Positions 1 to 6,436 of a stretch of 31,715 nucleotides of DNA are shown one piece after another. Both the position numbers and the translations under genes were made by a program. The notes under the pieces were generated by a model, which was not told where the DNA came from, did not search any database, and saw only the letters and a list, made by a program, of their open reading frames with translations. Origin of the DNA: CAYLLT01 sp964591605 (GTDB lineage: Bacteria > Planctomycetota > Phycisphaerae > UBA1845 > PWPN01); contig CAZQEN010000042.1 of the NCBI GenBank assembly GCA_964591605.1, forward strand, positions 1-31,715, given 5' to 3'. Positions within the stretch are counted from its first letter, which is position 1. Each line of letters begins with the position of its first letter.

Positions 1-522
1 ACGGCGCAGCCCGTTGCGGACGCCTTGACGCTCGAGCAGATCCGCGACTCGAAGTTCTATCTCTGGAAAGGCCACTGCAGCGTCCACGGCCTCTTCACCG
101 AAAAACAGGTCGATGAGATCCGCGCCCAAGACCCCGAGTGCAAAATCCTCGTGCACCCCGAGTGCAAATGGGAAGTCGTCCAGAAGTCCGACCTGGCCGG
201 CAGCACCGAATACATCATCAAAACGCTCGAACTGGCCCCGGCCGGCACGCGCTGGGCTGTCGGCACCGAGATGCACCTCGTGAATCGCCTGGCCGGCAAG
301 TACGCGGGCGTGAAGTCCATCCGCTCGCTGGCCGGCATGCAGTGCCTATGCACCACGATGTACCGCATAGACCAGAAGCACCTTTTGTGGTGCCTCGACG
401 AACTCGCCGCCGGCCGCATCGTCAACCGCATCCGCGTCGATGACCACACCCGCCACTGGTCCCGCGTCGCGCTGCAGCGGATGCTGGAGAACGTGCCGGT
501 GGCACCGGTCGCGGCGAAGTGA
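1..522 (+). CDS. nadA: Quinolinate synthase NadA, C-terminal part (5' end outside window)
   Basis: Quinolinate synthase condenses iminoaspartate with dihydroxyacetone phosphate to give quinolinate in NAD biosynthesis; it is a cytoplasmic [4Fe-4S] enzyme. The frame is open from base 1, so only about 173 C-terminal residues are present. Seen are WKGHCSVH, a VHPEC segment, GSTEYII, GTEMHLVNRL and a late MQCLCTTMYRI segment followed by a leucine-rich tail, in the order typical of NadA. The cysteines of HPEC and the late C-x-C region fit two of the family's cluster ligands. The remaining ligand and the N-terminal substrate-binding domain would lie upstream. Assignment rests on these motifs; the family is very conserved, so confidence is high. 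Confidence 0.93.
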   Translation, partial: TAQPVADALTLEQIRDSKFYLWKGHCSVHGLFTEKQVDEIRAQDPECKILVHPECKWEVVQKSDLAGSTEYIIKTLELAPAGTRWAVGTEMHLVNRLAGKYAGVKSIRSLAGMQCLCTTMYRIDQKHLLWCLDELAAGRIVNRIRVDDHTRHWSRVALQRMLENVPVAPVAAK

Positions 523-552
523 GGATTGACCGGCACAAGAGAATCGACCTGC

Positions 553-1122
553 ATGGATGCACTCGACTTCAACCTGGCACAGTTGGTGAGCCTGCCAAGG
601 TCGACGCTTGTCACGCGGGAGTTCATTGTGCCTGTGATCTATCGCTTATCAGGCAGTCGACGCGAACGGCGGGAGGGCGAACGAGTGGTGCGAGTCGAGT
701 TCCTGGAGGCTGTAGCCAAACCGCGTTTGGCCTGGCACGTCCGCTTCTTCTGGGACGTTGTGGAAATCGCCAGGGACTTTGGTTACGATCAGATACAGGA
801 TGACCTGCGAGGTCTCGCAAAAACCAGAAATGAAAACGTGCTCACGGAAACTGCAGCTCTTGGTGTGGCGTTCAGTCTCATGTCTCTCCTGTTGCCTCAG
901 GAGACGATCAGCCGTGTGGCACAAATCGGAGATCGGGGTGATTACTTTCTCAATTCGAGAAGATCCGAAATGATTGAAGTCGGAGGGACCCGCTCAGGCC
1001 GATTGACGACGCTCTTCGGCGAGAAACGCCGGCAGGTCCTTGCTCGAAAGTCACTGACCAAGGCGTACGTGTCCGTCACCTGTTTTGACGAAGTGGCTTC
1101 GATCCTGGAGCGTGTGCGATGA
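553..1122 (+). CDS. Hypothetical protein, unassigned; pairs with downstream TPR-like gene
   Basis: Not recognised. The ATG at 553 gives 189 residues; an in-frame TTG at 526 would add nine. It looks soluble, with no signal peptide and one mildly hydrophobic stretch (AALGVAFSLMSLLL). The C-terminal half contains RGDYFLNSRRSEMIEVGGT, then many Arg/Lys and a final beta-like segment AYVSVTCF. A D-Y-x-L followed about ten residues later by a charged beta strand loosely recalls a PD-(D/E)xK nuclease core, but the usual E-x-K is not seen, so no function is claimed. Its stop overlaps the next start (ATGA at 1119-1122), so the two are probably translated together. Codon use appears less GC-skewed than in nadA or the carbohydrate genes, hinting at acquisition. 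Confidence 0.7.
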   Translation: MDALDFNLAQLVSLPRSTLVTREFIVPVIYRLSGSRRERREGERVVRVEFLEAVAKPRLAWHVRFFWDVVEIARDFGYDQIQDDLRGLAKTRNENVLTETAALGVAFSLMSLLLPQETISRVAQIGDRGDYFLNSRRSEMIEVGGTRSGRLTTLFGEKRRQVLARKSLTKAYVSVTCFDEVASILERVR

Positions 1123-2168
1123 TTGCAGACGTCGCGGTTGATGCCCTCCCGGAATACAGGGGACTTGTTACCCAGGCGTCCAATGCCAGCATCCTGGCGA
1201 AGTCTTCGCGCGCCAGGGGCGAGCCTTTTGAAGCGGCGATTTACTGGATGGAAGCCGGACGAGCCCACACCGAACTGGGAAGCCGGCTTATCGAGCACGG
1301 ATACATTTGGGAAGGCGCCCAGGACCTTCTCTATGCTGTGAATGACTTCCTGGAAACAGGCGATTACCGTCCTGCTGAACCTCTCGTGGAGCGGCTGCAG
1401 TCTGGACCGCTCGCCGAGGTTGTGCAATCCGACGAGACCCTCAGGCGGTCGCTCGCCGATCTCCTCCGATCATTGAACAGCAGAAAACGCGCACTTGAGA
1501 CGGCACATGAAGAGCTCAGGAAGCAGATGGTGACACCGCGAGGTGCCGCGCGCCTGAAGCTGGGCTGGCTGACACGGACGTTGCCACAGTTCGCAGGTGT
1601 CTCGGATTTTCATTGGTTCGCTGCGGAAAAGTACCTGAGTCAGGGTCAATCGCAACAGGCCCTGCGACATCTCCAGATTTGCGTCAAGCTGAAACCTGGA
1701 GACCGGGCTCTCCGCTTCATGTATGTCTCTCATCTGGCAGACGCTGAGCGATGGGATGATGCATTGACCGAATCAAGCGACGCGGTTCTTCGTTTTCCTG
1801 GAGATGCCCACATCCGGTTCGAGGCCGGTTGGGTCCGGCTTCTGCTGTTTCGGCGGAATCGAAGACAGAGATCTACGCTCGAGGAGGCACGCAGACATTT
1901 CGAGGCCGGATTGAGCGCCGAACGTGTTCCGGCCGACATGAGGGTGACGCTGCTTCTGGCTTACGCGCTCTGCGAGCGCCTCAGCGGGCGAGCCGAGCTT
2001 GCCAGGGAAGCCCTTCAGAAGGCCGCACGGGAGTCCCATCCGCCCACCAGCTACCGGATCGGGCTCATGATCAACGCGCCCGCGAGCGAGCTGGAGAGGC
2101 ATCTGATTAACTCGGAGGTGCCCCGCCTTCGATCGAATTACGCTGCGCCGCTCGCTGCGGTAGGCTGA
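1119..2168 (+). CDS. TPR-like helical repeat protein, unassigned
   Basis: A 349-residue protein starting at the ATG that overlaps the previous stop by four bases. It is mostly alpha-helical. Residues around 165-275 contain TPR-like units: WFAAEKYLSQGQSQQALRHL, then LKPGDRALRFMYVSHL and DDALTESSDAVLRFPGD, with the alternating small/large residues and the L-x-P-x-D/G turn of tetratricopeptide repeats. The N-terminal third (EAAIYWMEAGRAH...) also has repeat-like helices. No signal peptide or membrane segment was seen. TPR proteins usually act as scaffolds, so it may bind the product of the gene before it. Codon use resembles that partner more than the flanking genes. No specific function can be given. 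Confidence 0.75.
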   Translation: MIADVAVDALPEYRGLVTQASNASILAKSSRARGEPFEAAIYWMEAGRAHTELGSRLIEHGYIWEGAQDLLYAVNDFLETGDYRPAEPLVERLQSGPLAEVVQSDETLRRSLADLLRSLNSRKRALETAHEELRKQMVTPRGAARLKLGWLTRTLPQFAGVSDFHWFAAEKYLSQGQSQQALRHLQICVKLKPGDRALRFMYVSHLADAERWDDALTESSDAVLRFPGDAHIRFEAGWVRLLLFRRNRRQRSTLEEARRHFEAGLSAERVPADMRVTLLLAYALCERLSGRAELAREALQKAARESHPPTSYRIGLMINAPASELERHLINSEVPRLRSNYAAPLAAVG

Positions 2169-2349
2169 AACGCTGAAAGCAGTAGAGGCGCGATGCAGCT
2201 TCATGCCATGCTCCATCGTTTCCGCCGACCGCTGACCGATGCTGAACGGGCCGAGCTACCGGTGGCCGGATCACGAAACCGAGCTGGAGGGCACGCTCGA
2301 AGACGTCCTGGCGCGATTCATCCTTCCTGAGACTCAATCCAGCCGCGAC

Positions 2350-2742
2350 TCACCGTCGGCGTGGATGCCCCCTGATCCATTCCGCCAGCTCCGCTTCTCC
2401 CACCTCGCCGGCTGCGAGCCTCAGGAACATCGTGTACTTCTCCACATCGTTCGCCGTCAGATCAGAACCGTTCAGCAGCAGAAACGTCCGGCATACCACG
2501 AACGCCGTGCGTTTGTTGCCGTCCAGGAAGGCATGGTTTCGGGCAATGCCGAAGGCATAGGAGGCCGCGAGGGCTGACAGGTCGGGCGGAGGATCGCCGT
2601 AGGCCCGGAGGTTTTGGGGGCGGCCGAGTGCGGAGAGCAGCAGGCCCATGTCGCGCACACCGGGTTCGCCGCCATGTTCGGCGAGCTGACGGTTGTGGAT
2701 AGCGAGGACGACGTCCTCCCGGACCCAGACAGGTTCCGACAT
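2350..2742 (-). CDS. doc: Doc-type (Fic fold) toxin of a type II toxin-antitoxin pair
   Basis: About 130 residues, the usual length of Doc. The Fic motif HAFLDGNKRT lies at residues 70-79 and fits H-x-F-x-D-(A/G)-N-K-R; the histidine is the catalytic base and NKR binds phosphate. It has the glycine of AMPylating Fic proteins but the K-R of Doc. In the Doc family the toxin phosphorylates EF-Tu, arresting translation; that is family knowledge, not shown here. ATG at 2742 is preceded directly by an in-frame GTG at 2745. The antitoxin stop occupies 2746-2748, so the genes are adjacent and translation is probably coupled. It converges with the TPR-like gene. Confidence 0.93.
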   Translation of the reverse strand: MSEPVWVREDVVLAIHNRQLAEHGGEPGVRDMGLLLSALGRPQNLRAYGDPPPDLSALAASYAFGIARNHAFLDGNKRTAFVVCRTFLLLNGSDLTANDVEKYTMFLRLAAGEVGEAELAEWIRGHPRRR

Positions 2743-2745
2743 CAC

Positions 2746-2967
2746 CTATTCTGCCAGCTTCCGCAGGACGTCCCGGTCTTCTCGCATGACCATCTCGGCC
2801 ATCTCCATCTGCTTGGCAGAATCGGGGTTGTAGGGTGTGAGCTCGATGCCGTTCGGGGTCTCCAGCACATGCAGAAGATCGCCCTTCTGAACCCTCAGCC
2901 GCTCAAGCAGTTCACGAGGCGAAACAACGCCGGTGGAGTTTCCGACAGTCGTCACTTTCAGCGTCAT
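2746..2967 (-). CDS. AbrB/MazE/SpoVT-type antitoxin of the Doc pair
   Basis: 73 residues from the ATG at 2967. The N-terminus MTLKVTTVGNSTGVVSPREL with a following LRVQKGD matches the swapped-hairpin AbrB/SpoVT DNA-binding fold (compare the MazE and AbrB pattern of v-x-x-x-G-N-S-x-g-v-x-l-P). The acidic-basic C-terminal helix (QMEMAEMVMREDRDVLRKLAE) is the likely toxin-neutralising segment. The start could be read upstream to 3084, but that would include the promoter and operator, so 2967 is preferred. It is the first gene of the operon, directly followed by doc. It presumably binds the inverted repeat 29 bases upstream of its start and represses the operon, with the toxin modulating binding. 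Confidence 0.9.
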   Translation of the reverse strand: MTLKVTTVGNSTGVVSPRELLERLRVQKGDLLHVLETPNGIELTPYNPDSAKQMEMAEMVMREDRDVLRKLAE

Positions 2968-2995
2968 CGTCCGTCTCTCCGTTCTGTCCCCTACC

Positions 2996-3015
2996 ATTAT
3001 AACATCGGTTATAAT
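2996..3015. promoter_or_regulatory. Perfect inverted repeat, likely autoregulatory operator
   Basis: Left arm ATTATAAC (2996-3003), four-base spacer ATCG, right arm GTTATAAT (3008-3015): a perfect 8+8 palindrome. The left arm contains the -10 box of the toxin-antitoxin promoter on the minus strand. The right arm reads TATAAT on the plus strand (3010-3015), about 80 bases before the divergent DinB-like gene. AbrB/MazE-type antitoxins commonly bind such palindromes over their own promoter; that this one is bound is inferred. Confidence 0.75.
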
Positions 3016-3024
3016 AAACAGCAA
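2996..3024 (-). promoter_or_regulatory. Sigma70-type promoter of the antitoxin-toxin operon
   Basis: On the minus strand a perfect TATAAT (2996-3001) sits exactly 17 bases from TTGCTG (3019-3024, three matches to TTGACA). It lies 28 bases upstream of the antitoxin ATG. The perfect -10 and ideal spacing make this the clearest promoter in the window. Confidence 0.75.
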
Positions 3025-3095
3025 CTCCGTAAACTGCTGGCTCTTAACACACATGAGCAACGGGCTTATCGAGTATTTCCGCATATGATGTCGAC

Positions 3096-3611
3096 ATGAA
3101 TCCGGAGACCTTCATCGCCTACTCGCGTCACAAACTCGCCGACCATCACGCCCAGATCCGCCGCTGCGTCGCCCTGTGCACGCCCGCCCAGGTCTGGCAT
3201 CGGGTCAACGGGCACAGCAACAGCATCGGCAACCTGCTGCTGCACCTGCGCGGGAACGTGCACCAGTGGATCGTCAGCGGACTGGGCGGCCACCCCTTCC
3301 AGCGCGATCGCGCCGCCGAGTTCGCCCAGCGCGAGCCGCTTGCGGTCGGCCCGATGCTCGAGCAACTCGCCGCCACGCTCACCGGCGCCGACGCCGTCAT
3401 CGCCGCCCTGTCCGACGAAGACCTCGCCCGCCCCTGCACGATCCAGGGCTACACCGTGAGCGGCCTCGAAGCCGTCTACCACGTCGTCGAGCACTTCGCC
3501 TTCCACACCGGCCAGATCGTCACCATGACCAAGGCCCTCCTCGACATCGATCTGAGCCTGTACGATGCGCAGGGGCGTCGCCGCACCGAATCGGCGACGG
3601 GCAGGCCTTAA
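3096..3611 (+). CDS. DinB-like / DUF1572 family protein
   Basis: 171 residues forming a predicted four-helix bundle. NSIGNLLLHLRGNVHQWI at residues 42-59 and VEHFAFHTGQI at 131-141 are the signature segments. Histidines 50, 133 and 137 are placed like the metal-binding triad of DinB/YfiT proteins. This superfamily includes thiol-dependent S-transferases such as bacillithiol or mycothiol transferases, but DUF1572 members are mostly uncharacterised and the substrate cannot be told. The ATG at 3096 has no strong Shine-Dalgarno. It is transcribed divergently from the toxin-antitoxin operon and shares the 128-base intergenic region containing the palindromic operator, so it could be co-regulated. 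Confidence 0.85.
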   Translation: MNPETFIAYSRHKLADHHAQIRRCVALCTPAQVWHRVNGHSNSIGNLLLHLRGNVHQWIVSGLGGHPFQRDRAAEFAQREPLAVGPMLEQLAATLTGADAVIAALSDEDLARPCTIQGYTVSGLEAVYHVVEHFAFHTGQIVTMTKALLDIDLSLYDAQGRRRTESATGRP

Positions 3612-3746
3612 AAAAGCGGCCGCCGCGGCTTGGGGTGTCCGCCTCAGCGGATCTCGCCCTTACCGTGCCACCGGGATCCGCCACAGGTGGGCACCACGAG
3701 AATGCCCCCGGACAGCATCCAGAGAGTTCATTCTGAGGCACAGCAC
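3612..3746. other. Intergenic region with imperfect inverted repeats
   Basis: 135 bases without a gene. It contains TCCGC-CTCA-GCGGA (3638-3651) and an imperfect palindrome with arms GTGCC and GGCAC around 3666-3693. No T-tract follows either, so a classical terminator is not supported. They may be decayed copies of the repeat families seen elsewhere. Confidence 0.4.
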
Positions 3747-4976
3747 ATGATCTTCCCCAGTGACGCGGTGTGGACCTGCCAGTTTCCCATTTCGCTGGCG
3801 ATCGAAGGGGCGGGTTGTTACACGCGGATGAGGGACGCCGGCATCGGGCGGGTGCTCTTCTGCGCCGTCATCTATTCCCCCTACCGCCTGATTCTGCCGC
3901 GTTATCCGCAGAAGGGCATCTACAGCCTCGAGGAAGGCAAATACCATTACCTGCCCGACGCGCGGCGCTACGCAGACCTGCCGCTCGCCCCCCAGCCGGC
4001 GGCCGACTGGGGCGGGCGCGACCTGCTGGCCGGGATGGTGAGCGCAAGCCGCGCGGCGGGCATCGCCCCCGGCGCCTGGGTCACCGTGTTCGCCAACGGT
4101 CTGATCGCCAAAAGCCACCCGGCCTGGGCCACCCGCAATCTGTACGACTCGGCCGACCGCCTCTTCCTGTGCTTCAACCATCCCGAAGTCCGGGAATACT
4201 CGCTGCGAATCATCCAGGAGATCGCCGAGCGATACGACGTGGACGAGATCATGCTCGACAAGATTCCGCAGGCCCAACTCGAAATAGATGCCATCGCCGG
4301 TATCCGCATCGATCCGGTTCTCCGCATTCTCGGCTCGCTCTGCTTCTGCCCCCACTGCGGGGCGGCCGCGGCGGCGAGCGGAATCGACCTCGAGGCCTGC
4401 CGCCGCAAGGCGCTGGCCATGGCCGAGCGATGCCTGGCCATCCCTCCGCACGTCGTCAACGCGCTCAAGAGCGAACTCCGCGGTGATATCGAAGCGCCGC
4501 TGCTGCTCATGGATCATCCCTGGCTGATGGAGCTTCTCACCTGGCGTCATGCCTGCATGAAGAACTTTTTCGAGCACGCCCGGCAGTGGCTCGACGCGGT
4601 CCGGCGCGGCGTCAGCCTGTCGGTCGCTTTCGTCCCGCCCGTTCAGTCCGGTCATGACGCGATGCAGCCGCGGCCGTGGTTGGCCGTCCAGAGCTACGCC
4701 GCCTATCGCGACAGCGCGCTCGACCGCATCCACAGCGTCGTCCACTGGAACGAGAACGAGCTGGAATATGACACCCACCGGGCGGTGGACGCGCTGGGGG
4801 GCAGCCGTGTCAAACTCACCACGCACGTGCGGGCGTACGGCCCGACGCGGCCCGAGCAGTTGACGACAATGGCCCAGTCCGTGCGGCGCGCAGGAGCCGA
4901 GGGGCTGGCGTACTTCTGTTACGACATCATGACGCAGGAGATGCTCGATGCCGCCGCCCGGGTGAGCGCGCGATAG
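3747..4976 (+). CDS. Putative TIM-barrel glycoside-hydrolase-like protein
   Basis: 409 residues from the ATG at 3747, which has a GAGG about ten bases upstream; an upstream in-frame ATG at 3630 would translate the repeat-like spacer and is rejected. No signal peptide is visible. Barrel-like strands include RVLFCAVIYSPYR (35-47), GAWVTVFANGL (109-119), VDEIMLDKIP (165-174, with an acid at the strand end as in glycosidases) and GLAYFCYD near the C-terminus. A CFCPHC cluster at 199-204 could be a small zinc knuckle. Planctomycete and Verrucomicrobia genomes have many such GHL-type proteins of unknown specificity. It is followed after 149 bases by the ceramidase-like and aminotransferase genes on the same strand. 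The fold is a reasonable inference; the substrate is unknown. Confidence 0.65.
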   Translation: MIFPSDAVWTCQFPISLAIEGAGCYTRMRDAGIGRVLFCAVIYSPYRLILPRYPQKGIYSLEEGKYHYLPDARRYADLPLAPQPAADWGGRDLLAGMVSASRAAGIAPGAWVTVFANGLIAKSHPAWATRNLYDSADRLFLCFNHPEVREYSLRIIQEIAERYDVDEIMLDKIPQAQLEIDAIAGIRIDPVLRILGSLCFCPHCGAAAAASGIDLEACRRKALAMAERCLAIPPHVVNALKSELRGDIEAPLLLMDHPWLMELLTWRHACMKNFFEHARQWLDAVRRGVSLSVAFVPPVQSGHDAMQPRPWLAVQSYAAYRDSALDRIHSVVHWNENELEYDTHRAVDALGGSRVKLTTHVRAYGPTRPEQLTTMAQSVRRAGAEGLAYFCYDIMTQEMLDAAARVSAR

Positions 4977-5032
4977 GTGTCTGAACGCCGGACGGCGCCA
5001 CGCCGGTCCTGCGAGCGTGCGAAGCAAGGGTG

Positions 5033-5066
5033 GAGGATACCCCATCCCGTTGCACAACGTGGGAGG
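5033..5066. repeat. Palindromic repeat, CCCCATCCCG family (copy 1)
   Basis: A hairpin with core CGTTG-CA-CAACG (5048-5059) is flanked by CCCCATCC (5040-5047) and a G-rich complementary run (5061-5066). It lies in the 149-base gap between the TIM-barrel and ceramidase-like genes. A related palindrome with a CCCCATCCCG stem lies at 30694-30723. No U-tract follows, so it is more likely a dispersed repeat than a simple terminator. Confidence 0.55.
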
Positions 5067-5125
5067 GGGGAGCGATGCATTCGCCGCGCCTGGTGTTTCG
5101 CGCTCCATCCTGACCGAGGGTCATC

Positions 5126-6436
5126 ATGAAGGCCGGTTTCTCCGCCATCGATATCACACCCCCGGTCGGCGGCACGCTCGACGGCTTCATCGCTCGCCTC
5201 TCGCCCAGCGTCGGCGTGGACCTTCCTCTGCACGGACGGGCCCTGATCCTGGAAACTGACGCCTGCCGGACCCTCCTCGTCGGGCTCGACGTGCTGGGGC
5301 TTGGACCTCCCTTTGCCGACCGCCTGGTCGGCGCGCTGGCGCAGGATCTCGCGATTCCGCCCGGGCATGTCGTTCTGGCCAGCTCGCACACGCACTCAGG
5401 TCCAATGACCACACCGCTGCGGGGGCTGGGTCCTGCGGACGAGTCGTATCTGCAGGCTCTGGAATCGCACGTGCGCCGGGCCGCCGCTCAGGCAGCCAGC
5501 GATCTCGAGGAGGTTGAGGTGTCGTGGGGAACCGCCCCCGTCGAGATCGGCGTCAATCGCCGCGAGATCCCGCAGGGCCAGCAGAAGGCCATCCTGGGCA
5601 CGAATCCCGGCGGGCCGTGCGACAGGCTCGTCCGCGTCCTGCGCCTCCAGTCGCGAAAGCGATCCTGCGTTCTGTTCGAGCACGCCTGTCATCCCTATTG
5701 CCTCGGGGCTGAACACCCGCTGCTCAGTCCGGACTTCTGGGGACACGCGGCCAGGGCGCTCCAGGATGCGGGTCATGACAGCATCTACCTCAACGGGTGC
5801 GCCGGCGACATCCGGCCGATCATGGCGTTCCAGGGTCCCGACGCGGCTCGCGAAACCGGCGTAAAACTCGCGGAGGCCGTGCTCGAGGCGTGTCGCACAG
5901 CCGAGCCGGACCAGAATCCGATTCTCCGCGCGGCATCCGTGCCGATTCATCTTCCATATGACACGCTGCCACCGTGGCCCCAGATCGAGAACTCTCTGCG
6001 CCAGCCCGATCGGACCGTGCGGGACAGCGAAGGCGCCAACCCGGCCGTCCAGGCCCGCCTCCAGACGGCCGGGCAGGAATGGCTCACCGATCTGAAACAC
6101 GCGGCCCAGGAACCGGACGGGCTCGCCGCTGTCTGCGGACGGCTCTCGATCGTGCGGATCGGCCGGGGAGTGGTGATCGCTTTGCCGGGCGAAGTGTTCT
6201 TCGGCATCGGTGAGCGGATCGCCCGACGCCTGCACGCGGAGCCGGTGTGCATGACCGCATACGCCCATGGATACATCGGGTACATCCCCGAGCCGCAGGC
6301 CTTCGCGTACGGCGGTTACGAGGTGGACGAGGCGCACCGATACGTCGGCCTGTGGCGGGTCGGGCCGCAAAGCGATTCGATTCTACAGGACGCCGTATTA
6401 AAGCTCTGGCATCAACTCGGAGGCGCGGTTCGATGA
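5126..6436 (+). CDS. Neutral/alkaline ceramidase-like metallohydrolase (N-terminal-domain type)
   Basis: 436 residues starting at an ATG with a GAGGG just upstream. The neutral-ceramidase pattern is clear: GFSAIDITPPVGG at the start, SSHTHSGP (86-93, zinc histidines), FEHACHP (184-190) and NGCAGDIRP (223-231). Neutral ceramidases hydrolyse the amide of N-acyl sphingosines with a zinc centre and a serine in a G-D-V-S-P context. Here the corresponding position reads GDIRP, so the nucleophilic serine is missing, and no signal peptide is seen. The natural substrate is therefore probably not ceramide; a different amide or ester is likely. Its stop overlaps the start of the DegT aminotransferase by ATGA, implying coupled translation and linked function. 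Confidence 0.85.
   Translation: MKAGFSAIDITPPVGGTLDGFIARLSPSVGVDLPLHGRALILETDACRTLLVGLDVLGLGPPFADRLVGALAQDLAIPPGHVVLASSHTHSGPMTTPLRGLGPADESYLQALESHVRRAAAQAASDLEEVEVSWGTAPVEIGVNRREIPQGQQKAILGTNPGGPCDRLVRVLRLQSRKRSCVLFEHACHPYCLGAEHPLLSPDFWGHAARALQDAGHDSIYLNGCAGDIRPIMAFQGPDAARETGVKLAEAVLEACRTAEPDQNPILRAASVPIHLPYDTLPPWPQIENSLRQPDRTVRDSEGANPAVQARLQTAGQEWLTDLKHAAQEPDGLAAVCGRLSIVRIGRGVVIALPGEVFFGIGERIARRLHAEPVCMTAYAHGYIGYIPEPQAFAYGGYEVDEAHRYVGLWRVGPQSDSILQDAVLKLWHQLGGAVR

Noticed and set aside
57..626. Long minus-strand frame (189 aa) opposite nadA and the following gene
   Set aside because: It is arginine/serine-rich shadow of a clear NadA coding frame on the other strand and has no family-like motifs.
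2107..2337. Minus-strand frame of 76 aa between the TPR-like gene and doc
   Set aside because: It overlaps the TPR-like gene end, has no ribosome site and no recognisable composition; the gap is better read as non-coding.
3638..3651. Rho-independent terminator after the DinB-like gene
   Set aside because: The stem is only five base pairs and no T-tract follows.
3660..5108. 482-aa minus-strand frame opposite the TIM-barrel gene
   Set aside because: High-GC antisense shadow; composition (VEHDLVHVVSLGDLLDD and many R/G/A) is typical of mirrored coding and the plus frame has coherent strands and a ribosome site.
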